Below are positions 53,551 through 62,634 of a stretch of 64,000 bases of DNA, piece by piece. Position numbers and translations under genes: made by a program. Within the stretch, counting starts at the first letter, position 1. Each line of letters starts with the position of its first letter. Source of the stretch: Clostridium sp. Marseille-P299 (GTDB lineage: Bacteria; Bacillota; Clostridia; Lachnospirales; Lachnospiraceae); contig NZ_FJVE01000007.1 in the NCBI RefSeq assembly GCF_900078195.1, forward strand, positions 248,001 through 312,000. Reading direction: 5' to 3'. Below the pieces are notes generated by a model. The model made no database searches. It saw nothing but the letters and a program-made list of their open reading frames with translations, and was not told the origin of the DNA.

Positions 53551-54513
53551 CTAAAGTAGCGCAAAAATTAGAATGAAAGAAACAACAATCTGAATGATAA
53601 TAAAACGGAAAACTGTTTGTGTATCAGACCAACCTTTGTTTTTACGTACATGGTCATGGATTGGTGTTCTTGTATTTTTAAGAATTCTAATTTTTAAGAA
53701 ACGTAATAGTGCTACTTTAATTAAACCTAATCCACCATCAATAATTAATACGATAGCACAAGGAATAAATAAAAGTGCGCTACCAGTTTTTAAAGCAACA
53801 ACTGCAAGGAAAAGTCCAATTGCTCTTGAACCAGCATCTCCCATTAATAATTTACTTGGAGAAGCATTAAACCATAGATAACCAAGTAAACAAATTACCA
53901 TAAGTAAAATAAATTGTCCAAAACCAGCATCGCCGATTTTAGAAATGTAAATCACATAAAAAGTAATAAGAGTACAGATGGAAAGACTTCCACTTAAACC
54001 ATCCACTCCGTCACTACAATTAGTAACGTTGATGGAGGCCCATATAAGAATCATAGCTAAAATAACATAAAGCCAAGCTGGTAATACAAATTCTTGACCA
54101 GTTAGCATGATCGTTAATTTGCTTGAATTAAAATTAACATAAGTAAAGGCACAAACAAAGGCGATAATTAAGTCAATTAGTCCTTTTTTATATTCGCCCC
54201 AAGGAGCTTTTGAACTATCATCTAAATAACCACTCATCATTGCAGCAATGAGCATGATTAAGTAAATAATAAGTTCGCGATTAATTGGTGCAAATAAAAT
54301 CGCTGAAACGACAAAAACTAAAATAAATACGATTCCAGCACCTCTAGGTTTTCCTTGTGACAATCCACCATTTACCGCAAATGCTCGACCGCCATCGCGA
54401 GGAAGTACATTTTGCAATAGTTCTAGCAAGATGCAAGTAACCAAAAATGCGAATAGGAGACCGAAAAAAGCTATTCCTTTACCATTCGTGCTGTCAAATA
54501 ATGAATATAACAT
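53551..54513 (-). CDS. MraY-like phospho-N-acetylmuramoyl-pentapeptide transferase (stand-alone)
   Basis: A 321-residue integral membrane protein with about ten helices. It has the polyprenyl-phosphate phosphosugar transferase motifs: DDSSK (the DDxxK metal site) after GYL, NVTNCSDGVDGLSG, LLMGDAGSRAIG and TPIHDHVRKNKGWSDTQ, which corresponds to TPLHHHFE...GWSE in MraY. One His of the HHH motif is Asp. MraY forms lipid I in peptidoglycan synthesis and normally sits in the mur/fts cluster; here it stands alone. It may be the only MraY of the cell or a second copy with another role. The start at 54513 follows TTGGAGG. Confidence 0.85.
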   Translation of the reverse strand: MLYSLFDSTNGKGIAFFGLLFAFLVTCILLELLQNVLPRDGGRAFAVNGGLSQGKPRGAGIVFILVFVVSAILFAPINRELIIYLIMLIAAMMSGYLDDSSKAPWGEYKKGLIDLIIAFVCAFTYVNFNSSKLTIMLTGQEFVLPAWLYVILAMILIWASINVTNCSDGVDGLSGSLSICTLITFYVIYISKIGDAGFGQFILLMVICLLGYLWFNASPSKLLMGDAGSRAIGLFLAVVALKTGSALLFIPCAIVLIIDGGLGLIKVALLRFLKIRILKNTRTPIHDHVRKNKGWSDTQTVFRFIIIQIVVSFILIFALL

Positions 54514-54734
54514 AAATTTATCCTCCAAAAATATTGTCATCGCTGTTATTCAAAATATCGTTATTGCTCTATAAGCGTTCTAAAAATAAGTCACGCTTAT
54601 GCAAATTCATATGTAATGAAAGATATCGATGTCTAAAATATTTTACTATAAAAGAACTGGTTTGTATATAGTTAGAATATGATATGTGTAAGATTTTATA
54701 AGGGGGGCTTATTAAATATTTAACATATATTAAT
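54514..54734. other. Divergent region upstream of purL
   Basis: Apart from the purL promoter described next, this AT-rich stretch shows only a GGGGGGC run near 54703. No purine-box, riboswitch or operator was recognised. Confidence 0.3.
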
Positions 54735-54763
54735 TTCAATTATAAATACTACTATGCTATAAT
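54735..54763 (+). promoter_or_regulatory. Promoter of purL (extended -10)
   Basis: TTCAAT, 17 bases, TATAAT preceded by TGC. It has the same extended -10 form as the manA promoter. It predicts a leader of about 125 bases. Confidence 0.55.
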
Positions 54764-54893
54764 AAATATAACCATTAAATAATTTATATACACAATTTTA
54801 GAAAATAACGTAATTATGCAGTTTTCAAGTAAATTATTTTACGAAAAATGTCCATATAAAATGTTTCTGAGCGAATAGACATGGAGGTTTATG

Positions 54894-57800
54894 ATGGAAA
54901 ACGTTAAGAGAATATATGTAGAGAAAAAGGAACCATATGCTGTAAAAGCAAAAGAATTAAAAGAAGAAATTAGAAGTTATCTTGGAATTACTAAGTTAGC
55001 GAATGTTCGAGTTTTAATTCGTTATGACATTGAACATGTAAGTGATGAAACATATAAGAGTGCTCTTGGTGTTGTTTTTAGTGAGCCTCCTGTAGATATA
55101 CTATATGAAGAGAAATTTCCAATGAACGAAAACGACCATGTTTTTTCTGTAGAGTATCTACCAGGTCAATTTGATCAAAGAGCGGATTCTGCAGAACAAT
55201 GTGTGAAACTTTTAAATGAAAACGAAGAGCCAGTAATTAGAACAGCAACCACCTATGTTTTAACAGGAGACATTACGAAAGAAGATTTTGAACGTATTAA
55301 GATGTATTGTATCAACCCGGTAGACTCAAGAGAAACCAATGAGATTAAGCCGGAGACACTTATTATACCATTTGACGTACCAGAAGATGTAATTGTCATT
55401 GAGAACTTTAAGGACATGAAGGAAGATGACTTAAAGGAATTATATGAATCTTTAAATCTTGCAATGACCTTTGCAGATTTTTGTCATATACAAAACTATT
55501 TTAAAACGGATGAAGATAGAAATCCAACGATGACTGAGATTCGCGTGCTTGATACGTATTGGTCAGATCATTGTCGTCATACTACATTTTTAACAGAGTT
55601 AGAAAATGTTACCTTTGAAGAAGGTTATTATAAAGAGCCGATCGAAGCAGCTTATAACGATTACAAGAAAAGCCGTGATGCTTTATATCAGGGAAGAGAT
55701 GATAAATACATATCCTTAATGGATATTGCACTTCTTGCAATGAAGAGATTAAAAGCAGAAGGAAAACTAGAGGATATGGAAGTTTCCGATGAAATCAATG
55801 CTTGTTCTATTATAGTACCAGTAGAAATTGATGGTAAAACAGAAGAATGGCTTGTTTTCTTTAAAAATGAAACCCATAACCATCCTACAGAGATTGAACC
55901 CTTTGGTGGTGCAGCAACATGCCTAGGTGGAGCAATTCGTGATCCACTTTCCGGTAGAGGATACGTTTACCAAGCTATGCGTGTTACTGGTGCTGCAGAT
56001 CCTACGGTACCGATTAAGGATACACTAAAAGGAAAGTTGGCTCAAAGAAAAATTGTAACTGGTGCAGCCAAAGGATATAGTTCTTACGGAAATCAGATCG
56101 GACTTGCTACTGGCTTGGTAGATGAAATATATCATCCAAACTATGTTGCAAAACGTATGGAAATTGGTGCAGTCATGGGGGCAGCTCCTCGCAAGAATGT
56201 CATTAGAGAGTCCTCTGATCCTGGAGATATTATTATATTAATGGGTGGTAGAACTGGACGAGATGGCTGTGGTGGAGCAACAGGCTCTTCAAAAGTTCAT
56301 ACGACGGATTCCATTCATACTTGTGGTGCTGAGGTACAAAAAGGTAATGCACCAACCGAACGTAAATTGCAACGTCTTTTCCGTAGAGAAGAAGTTAGTA
56401 AATTAATTAAGAAATGTAATGATTTTGGTGCAGGTGGTGTTTCTGTAGCAATTGGTGAACTTGCAGATGGATTACACATTTTTCTTGATAAGGTTCCAAA
56501 AAAATATGCAGGCCTTGATGGAACGGAACTTGCGATTTCTGAATCTCAAGAAAGAATGGCAGTCGTAGTTGATAAAGCGGATGTGGATGCAATGCTTGCA
56601 TTTGCAGAAGAAGAGAATTTAGAGGCAGTAGCAGTTGCAGAAGTTACCAAAGAGCCAAGACTTGTGATGTATTGGAGAGATAAAGTAATTGTTGATATTT
56701 CCAGAGAATTTTTAGATACCAATGGTGCACATCAAAAAGCAAGTGCAATTGTCACAATTCCAGAGAAAGAAAAGAATTATTTTAAAACAGGTGCATCTTA
56801 TGTAGCTGCTGAAACGAAAAAAGCCTTAAAACAGTCTGCAAAGGATGAAAAAGAGACATTAAAAAGCGATGATAAAAGTGATGATACTATAAAAGATCAG
56901 TGGTTAGCGATGCTAGGAGATTTAAATATTTGTTCTAAAAAAGGTTTAGTGGAGATGTTTGATAGTTCCATTGGAGCGTCAACGGTTACGATGCCTTTTG
57001 GTGGAAAACATCAATTAACTCCAACACAAACAATGATTGCAAAACTTCCAGTGTTGCATGGTTCTTGTGATACTGTAACAATGATGAGCTATGGTTATGA
57101 TCCATACTTATCAACTTGGAGTCCTTTCCATGGAGCAGTGTATGCAGTAATCTCCTCCGTTGCTAAAATCGTAGCAGCTGGTGGTAATTATAAAAATATA
57201 CGATTTACATTCCAAGAGTACTTTAGAAGACTTGGGAATGATGCAAAGCGTTGGGGAGAACCTTTAACTGCCTTACTTGGTGCTTATGATGCACAGATTA
57301 AATTAGGTCTTCCATCCATAGGTGGCAAGGATAGTATGTCTGGAACCTTTAATGAAATTGATGTACCACCTACCTTAGTTTCTTTTGCAGTGAATGTTGC
57401 AAAGAATCAGGAAATTATCACACCTGAGTTAAAACAAGAGGGGAATTCATTAGTAGTCTTTGAAATTAACAAAGATGCATATGATTTACCAGAGTATGAA
57501 GATTTAATGAAACAATACGACCAAATCATGGAATTAGTTAAAAACGGCGTTATTGTTTCAGCCTATGCACTTGGTGCGAAAGGTATTGCTGAGGCAGTGA
57601 GTAAAATGGCATTTGGTAATCAATTTGGAGCAGAATTAGACGGTTCATTAACGGTGGAAGATTTATTCTATCCTGCCTATGGCAATATCATAGCTGAAGT
57701 ATCTAAGGATAAGATGGCAGAATTGACTGGATCTGGTGCTACATTTAAAATAGTTGGCGCTGTAATAGATCAGCCAGAATTTAAATATAGAGATGTAAAT

Positions 57801-58751
57801 ATATCAATGGAAGAAGCTTTAAATGCATGGGAAAATACATTAGAGAAGGTATTTCCAACAAAATCTAATGTAGCAAAAATGAACCAAGCAGAAAAAGTTT
57901 CACAAAACTTATTCGATGCTAAGAGAGTTTTTGTTGCTAAGAATAGAGTAGCGAAACCAAAGGTATTTATTCCAGTATTCCCAGGAACAAACTGTGAGTA
58001 TGATTCATTAAAAGCCTTTGAACGTGCTGGTGCAGAGGTGAATACCGTTGTATTTAAGAACTTAGATGCCACTAATATTAAAGAATCCGTTCTTGCCTTT
58101 GAAAAAGCAATCAATGATGCACAGATATTGATGTTCCCAGGTGGATTTTCAGCAGGTGATGAACCAGATGGTTCAGGGAAATTTATAGCAACTGCATTCC
58201 GTAATATCAGAATTAGTGAGGCTGTAAATGATCTTTTAAAACAAAAGGATGGTTTAGTACTTGGTATATGTAACGGTTTCCAAGCGTTAATTAAGCTTGG
58301 GCTTGTTCCTTATGGTGAAATCCTTGCGCAAAATGAAGATTCGCCAACACTTACAATGAACACAATTGGTCGTCATATATCAAAAGCTGTTTATACAAAA
58401 GTAGTATCCAATAACTCACCATGGCTTATGAAAGCTAATTTGGGTGATGTTTATACGATTCCAGCTTCTCATGGAGAAGGTCGCTTTGTTGCAAATGATG
58501 CTTGGCTTAAAAAACTTGCAGAAAACGGGCAAATTGCGACTCAGTACGTAGATTTAAATGGTAATCCTACAATGGATGAAGAATATAATCCAAATGGCTC
58601 TTATATGGCAATTGAAGGTATTACTTCACCAGATGGTAGAGTACTTGGTAAAATGGCACATTCAGAGCGTCGTGGCGATGGTGTAGCTATTAATATAACT
58701 GGCAATCAAAATCAATATATTTTTGAATCCGGCGTTTCTTATTTTAAATAA
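54894..58751 (+). CDS. purL: Phosphoribosylformylglycinamidine synthase, single-chain
   Basis: PurL converts FGAR to FGAM with glutamine and ATP in purine synthesis. The chain of 1285 residues is the large single-polypeptide form, not the PurS-PurL-PurQ complex of Bacillus. Order: an N-terminal PurS-like domain, a linker, two synthase halves (TYWSDHCRHTTF, NETHNHPTEIEPFGGAATC-type motif given in part as FKNETHNHPTE, and GGKDSMSGTF), then a glutaminase domain. The glutaminase has PGTNCEYDSLKAFE, MFPGGFSAGDE, the nucleophile Cys in GICNGFQ and ASHGEGRF. A Lys/Asp-rich spacer lies between the halves (about 640-670). ATG 54894 follows GGAGG by six bases; ATG 54891 is the alternative. It stands apart from any other pur gene. 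Confidence 0.96.
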   Translation: MENVKRIYVEKKEPYAVKAKELKEEIRSYLGITKLANVRVLIRYDIEHVSDETYKSALGVVFSEPPVDILYEEKFPMNENDHVFSVEYLPGQFDQRADSAEQCVKLLNENEEPVIRTATTYVLTGDITKEDFERIKMYCINPVDSRETNEIKPETLIIPFDVPEDVIVIENFKDMKEDDLKELYESLNLAMTFADFCHIQNYFKTDEDRNPTMTEIRVLDTYWSDHCRHTTFLTELENVTFEEGYYKEPIEAAYNDYKKSRDALYQGRDDKYISLMDIALLAMKRLKAEGKLEDMEVSDEINACSIIVPVEIDGKTEEWLVFFKNETHNHPTEIEPFGGAATCLGGAIRDPLSGRGYVYQAMRVTGAADPTVPIKDTLKGKLAQRKIVTGAAKGYSSYGNQIGLATGLVDEIYHPNYVAKRMEIGAVMGAAPRKNVIRESSDPGDIIILMGGRTGRDGCGGATGSSKVHTTDSIHTCGAEVQKGNAPTERKLQRLFRREEVSKLIKKCNDFGAGGVSVAIGELADGLHIFLDKVPKKYAGLDGTELAISESQERMAVVVDKADVDAMLAFAEEENLEAVAVAEVTKEPRLVMYWRDKVIVDISREFLDTNGAHQKASAIVTIPEKEKNYFKTGASYVAAETKKALKQSAKDEKETLKSDDKSDDTIKDQWLAMLGDLNICSKKGLVEMFDSSIGASTVTMPFGGKHQLTPTQTMIAKLPVLHGSCDTVTMMSYGYDPYLSTWSPFHGAVYAVISSVAKIVAAGGNYKNIRFTFQEYFRRLGNDAKRWGEPLTALLGAYDAQIKLGLPSIGGKDSMSGTFNEIDVPPTLVSFAVNVAKNQEIITPELKQEGNSLVVFEINKDAYDLPEYEDLMKQYDQIMELVKNGVIVSAYALGAKGIAEAVSKMAFGNQFGAELDGSLTVEDLFYPAYGNIIAEVSKDKMAELTGSGATFKIVGAVIDQPEFKYRDVNISMEEALNAWENTLEKVFPTKSNVAKMNQAEKVSQNLFDAKRVFVAKNRVAKPKVFIPVFPGTNCEYDSLKAFERAGAEVNTVVFKNLDATNIKESVLAFEKAINDAQILMFPGGFSAGDEPDGSGKFIATAFRNIRISEAVNDLLKQKDGLVLGICNGFQALIKLGLVPYGEILAQNEDSPTLTMNTIGRHISKAVYTKVVSNNSPWLMKANLGDVYTIPASHGEGRFVANDAWLKKLAENGQIATQYVDLNGNPTMDEEYNPNGSYMAIEGITSPDGRVLGKMAHSERRGDGVAINITGNQNQYIFESGVSYFK

Positions 58752-58757
58752 TTTTAT

Positions 58758-58805
58758 TAAATACTATTATTATTTTAGATAATCTTATTTTAATAATAGT
58801 ATTTA
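58758..58805. repeat. Perfect 15-bp AT-rich inverted repeat after purL
   Basis: TAAATACTATTATTA / TAATAATAGTATTTA with an 18-base loop, 7 bases after the purL stop. It has no T-run after it on the plus strand, so it may stabilise the 3' end rather than terminate. Confidence 0.65.
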
Positions 58806-58873
58806 AAATAAAGCCAATGTATTATCAAAATTCGCTTACTGACTAAAAATTGGGTGTCATAAAGTTATAATGA

Positions 58874-58902
58874 AGGGTACTTGCATTTAGCGAGTGCCCT
58901 TT
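58874..58902 (+). terminator. Probable terminator of purL
   Basis: An 11-bp stem with two wobble pairs (AGGGTACTTGC / GCGAGTGCCCT) and loop ATTTA; the T-run is short. Confidence 0.6.
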
Positions 58903-58994
58903 GTTATAATTATCTAAAATTGATATATAATAGTGAAACAGGATTTTATATATCAGTTATAAACTAGATTTAAATTAGAAAATAATAATCTAGA

Positions 58995-59012
58995 TACGCT
59001 AGGATATGCGTA
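58995..59012 (+). promoter_or_regulatory. Mini-hairpin before the pepT ribosome binding site
   Basis: TACGC-TAGGATAT-GCGTA lies five bases before GGAGG (59018-59022). Confidence 0.45.
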
Positions 59013-59027
59013 AGATTGGAGGAAAAT

Positions 59028-60254
59028 ATGAAGACAGTATTAGAGAGATTTTTATCTTATGTAAAAATAGATACACAATCAAAAGATGATCAAGAAATGG
59101 TTCCAAGTACAAGTAAACAAAGGAATCTTGCAGAAGTTTTAGTAAAAGAATTAAAAGAGATGGGTGCTAGTAACGTAAGACTTTCAGATAATTGCTATGT
59201 TTATGCAACAATTCCAGCAACTATTGATAAGAAAGTTCCATCCATTGGATTCATTTCACATATGGATACTGCACCAGCAATGACTGGAACCGATGTAAAA
59301 CCAAGAGTGGTTTCAAATTATGATGGTGGAGACATCGTTTTAAATGAAGCACTTGGCATTGTATTATCTCCAAATCAGTTCCCTAAATTAAAGGACCGTG
59401 TTGGTGAAGATTTAGTTGTAACTGATGGAACCACATTACTTGGTTCCGATGATAAAGCTGGTGTTGCTGAAATTATGACAATGGCAGAGTATTTACTTAC
59501 TCATAAAGAAATCCCTCACGGAGAGATTCAAATTGGATTCACTCCAGATGAAGAAGTTGGAAGAGGCGTAGACTTTTTTGATGTAAAAGGCTTTGGTGCT
59601 GAATTCGCGTATACAGTAGATGGTTCTACACTTGGTGAAATTGAGTATGAGAACTTTAATGCTGGTAATGTAAAAGTAAAAATTAATGGTAGAAGCATTC
59701 ATCCAGGAAGTGCAAAAGGTAAAATGATTAATGCAATTTTACTTGGTATGGAACTTCAATCTATGTTGCCAGTAGAACAAAATCCTGCTTATACAGAAGG
59801 ATACGAAGGATTTTATCACTTAGATCATATTGAAGGTAATGTAGAAGCAGCATCTATGGTTTATATCATCAGAGATCATGACCGAGTAAAATTTGAAGAG
59901 AAAAAACAATTCTTTAAGAGCGTATGTGATTTCTTAAATCAAAAATATGGTGAAGGAACCATTGAGTGCGAAATCAAAGATAATTATTACAATATGAAAG
60001 AAATGGTGGAACCACACATGCATTTAATTGATAATGCAATAAAAGCCATGGAGGAACTTGGTATTACACCAATGATTTCACCAATTCGTGGTGGTACGGA
60101 TGGAGCTAGACTTTCTTATATGGGATTACCTTGCCCTAACTTATGTACTGGTGGAGAAAACTATCATGGAAAGTATGAGTATGTTTCTGTACAATCTATG
60201 GAAAAAACAGTAGAGATTATTCTTAAAATTATTGAACTTTATGGAAGAGCATAA
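59028..60254 (+). CDS. pepT: Peptidase T (tripeptide aminopeptidase)
   Basis: PepT is a cytoplasmic M20-family dizinc aminopeptidase that removes the N-terminal residue of tripeptides. The protein of 408 residues matches the family length (about 408). Zinc and catalytic regions: [11 protein letters not shown] (first His and Asp), [12 protein letters not shown] (bridging Asp), [15 protein letters not shown] (catalytic Glu and ligand), [19 protein letters not shown] and the final ligand His in [14 protein letters not shown]. The start follows GGAGG; an in-frame TTG at 59016 overlaps that site. It appears monocistronic. Confidence 0.95.
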   Translation: MKTVLERFLSYVKIDTQSKDDQEMVPSTSKQRNLAEVLVKELKEMGASNVRLSDNCYVYATIPATIDKKVPSIGFISHMDTAPAMTGTDVKPRVVSNYDGGDIVLNEALGIVLSPNQFPKLKDRVGEDLVVTDGTTLLGSDDKAGVAEIMTMAEYLLTHKEIPHGEIQIGFTPDEEVGRGVDFFDVKGFGAEFAYTVDGSTLGEIEYENFNAGNVKVKINGRSIHPGSAKGKMINAILLGMELQSMLPVEQNPAYTEGYEGFYHLDHIEGNVEAASMVYIIRDHDRVKFEEKKQFFKSVCDFLNQKYGEGTIECEIKDNYYNMKEMVEPHMHLIDNAIKAMEELGITPMISPIRGGTDGARLSYMGLPCPNLCTGGENYHGKYEYVSVQSMEKTVEIILKIIELYGRA

Positions 60255-60389
60255 ATAGATAGTCATACGTGAGTTCAGATTCTAAAATCAGTATTTAAAG
60301 GGAAAATCGGAAGTTTATTGGAAGGAATATATCGGTGTGTTTGATATTAATCAGGTCATTGATTATATTTAATGAATATAAAATTTAAA
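60255..60389. other. Gap between pepT and the ilv promoter
   Basis: AT-rich sequence of 135 bases with no recognisable terminator or gene. Confidence 0.3.
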
Positions 60390-60418
60390 TTGACATTGCG
60401 TTAAACTTCTGCTACACT
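60390..60418 (+). promoter_or_regulatory. Promoter of the ilvD-ilvB operon
   Basis: TTGACA, 17 bases, TACACT, just upstream of the T-box leader. Confidence 0.85.
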
Positions 60419-60424
60419 AAAGTG

Positions 60425-60754
60425 CAATAAACCTAACCATTGGTTAATATTAATAAGGCTGTGACAGGGAGGAGTACATACTCATTTGATGCCAAGAGAG
60501 AAGGCGGTTGGTGTAAGTCTTCGTGAGATGAGTAACGGAAGTAGCCCTTGAGCTTTGAACCGAACATTTTAGTAGGCTTCAACGGAAGATTCCACCGTTA
60601 TAAGGAAGTAGTATTTAGTACATTCTTTGTATCAATGACGATTACAAGTCAGATTGTATTATGTACTATAAAGTGCAGAGTTAATTCTGAAATTAGGTGG
60701 TACCACGGATGTTACGTTCGCCCTAAGCCTTTGGCTTATGGCGGGCGTTTTTTT
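60425..60754 (+). promoter_or_regulatory. T-box leader of ilvD-ilvB
   Basis: The T-box sequence AGGTGGTACCACGGA is at 60695-60709. The terminator CGCCC-TAAGCC / GGCTTA-GGGCG with seven T is at 60719-60754. Stem I features include GAGTA (about 60474), AGAGAG (about 60494), GGTTGGTG and CCTTGAGC; the Stem II region ACGG...CCGTTA follows. The specifier lies in GAACATTTTAGTAGG; ATT (Ile) is the likeliest codon, but the assignment is not certain. Uncharged tRNA would favour antitermination and ilv expression. Confidence 0.92.
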
Positions 60755-60839
60755 ATACATATTTGGAACAAAGTACAAAGTTTGTTCCATGACAGTTTAA
60801 AAAATATTTTATTTAACATAAAGAAAGGTGTGTATTAGG

Positions 60840-62504
60840 ATGAGAAGTGATTCAGTAACAAAAGGCATGCAACAGGCACCTCATAGATCCCTGTTTAACG
60901 CATTAGGGTTAACGAAGGAAGAAATGGAAAGACCACTAGTCGGTATTGTAAGTTCTTATAATGAAATTGTACCAGGTCATATGAATTTAGATAAAATAGT
61001 TGAAGCAGTTAAATTAGGCGTCGCAATGGCAGGAGGAACTCCGATTGTGTTCCCTGCAATCGCGGTATGTGATGGTATTTCCATGGGTCATGTGGGAATG
61101 AAATACTCTTTAGTAACTAGAGATTTAATTGCAGATTCCACAGAAGCTATGGCGATGGCTCATGCATTTGACGCTTTAGTTATGGTACCAAACTGTGATA
61201 AAAACGTGCCAGGTCTATTAATGGCAGCAGCAAGAGTGAACATACCTACTATTTTTGTTAGTGGTGGTCCAATGTTAGCTGGTAGGGTACAAGGTAAGAA
61301 AACAAGCTTATCAAGTATGTTTGAAGCCGTTGGAAGTTACGCTGCAGGTAAAATGTCAGCAGAAGAAGTGGAAGAGTTTGAAAATAAAGCGTGTCCAACT
61401 TGCGGTTCTTGTTCTGGTATGTACACTGCAAATAGTATGAACTGTTTAACAGAAGCTCTTGGTATGGGACTTCGTGGTAATGGAACGATACCAGCTGTAT
61501 ATTCTGAAAGAATTAAACTTGCAAAACATGCAGGAATGCAAATAATGGAGCTATTAAAGAGAGATATTCGTCCAAGAGATATTATGACAGAAAAAGCATT
61601 TATGAATGCTTTAACAGTAGATATGGCACTTGGATGCTCCACCAATAGTATGTTACATTTACCAGCGATTGCTCATGAAGCAGGGGTTGAATTAAATGTA
61701 GATATCGCTAATGAAATTAGTGCAAAAACTCCAAATCTTTGCCACCTTGCACCAGCAGGTCCAACTTATATGGAAGATTTAAATGAAGCAGGTGGAGTTT
61801 ATGCAGTATTAAATGAACTTGATAAAAAAGGTTTATTATATACTGACTTAATTACAGTGACAGGAAAAACAATCGCAGAGAATATTCAGGGTTGTTATAA
61901 TAAAAATCCTGAAGTTATTCGTCCAATTGAAAATCCATACAGCGAGACTGGTGGAATTGCAGTATTAAAGGGTAATTTAGCACCGGATTCTTGCGTTGTT
62001 AAACGTTCTGCAGTAGCACCTGAAATGATGGTACATGAAGGACCAGCAAGAGTATTTGATTGTGAAGAAGATGCTATTGAAGCAATTAAAGGTGGAAAGA
62101 TCGTTGCTGGAGATGTTGTTGTAATTCGCTATGAAGGACCAAAAGGTGGCCCAGGTATGAGAGAAATGTTAAACCCAACTTCAGCAATCGCTGGTATGGG
62201 ACTTGGATCATCCGTTGCTTTAATTACTGACGGTAGATTTTCAGGAGCTTCTAGAGGGGCATCCATTGGGCATGTATCACCAGAAGCTGCCGTTGGTGGT
62301 AATATAGCGCTTGTGGAAGAAGGAGATATTATTAAGATTAATATTCCGAATAACACAATCGACTTTGTAGTTTCTGACGAAGAACTAGAAAGAAGAAGAG
62401 CAAACTGGAAACCAAGACAGCCTAAGATTACGACTGGATACTTAGCGCGTTATGCTTCTATGGTTACCTCTGGAAATCGAGGAGCAATTCTTGAAATAAA
62501 ATAA
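60840..62504 (+). CDS. ilvD: Dihydroxy-acid dehydratase
   Basis: IlvD dehydrates dihydroxy acids to 2-keto acids in valine and isoleucine synthesis and uses an iron-sulfur cluster. The 554-residue protein has the cluster cysteines in [11 protein letters not shown] and [29 protein letters not shown] starts ([17 protein letters not shown]), ALGMGL and the C-terminal [19 protein letters not shown] are also typical. ATG 60840 follows AAGAAAGGTG; an in-frame GTG at 60828 lies inside that site. It is directly behind the T-box leader and 130 bases ahead of ilvB. Confidence 0.96.
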   Translation: MRSDSVTKGMQQAPHRSLFNALGLTKEEMERPLVGIVSSYNEIVPGHMNLDKIVEAVKLGVAMAGGTPIVFPAIAVCDGISMGHVGMKYSLVTRDLIADSTEAMAMAHAFDALVMVPNCDKNVPGLLMAAARVNIPTIFVSGGPMLAGRVQGKKTSLSSMFEAVGSYAAGKMSAEEVEEFENKACPTCGSCSGMYTANSMNCLTEALGMGLRGNGTIPAVYSERIKLAKHAGMQIMELLKRDIRPRDIMTEKAFMNALTVDMALGCSTNSMLHLPAIAHEAGVELNVDIANEISAKTPNLCHLAPAGPTYMEDLNEAGGVYAVLNELDKKGLLYTDLITVTGKTIAENIQGCYNKNPEVIRPIENPYSETGGIAVLKGNLAPDSCVVKRSAVAPEMMVHEGPARVFDCEEDAIEAIKGGKIVAGDVVVIRYEGPKGGPGMREMLNPTSAIAGMGLGSSVALITDGRFSGASRGASIGHVSPEAAVGGNIALVEEGDIIKINIPNNTIDFVVSDEELERRRANWKPRQPKITTGYLARYASMVTSGNRGAILEIK

Positions 62505-62634
62505 AATCAGTATGAAATAGTTCATAAGCATATATTATTTCATATTCTATTTTAAATATAGAAAATTGAAAGCACAAAATGCTTTGTTTAAAAATATGAA
62601 ATATACGAAAATAAAACAATGAAAGAGGTGTAAT

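Noticed and set aside
58758..58805. Rho-independent terminator immediately after purL
   Set aside because: The stem is perfect but entirely AT-rich and not followed by a T-run, so it is recorded as an inverted repeat. The GC-containing hairpin at 58874 is the better terminator.
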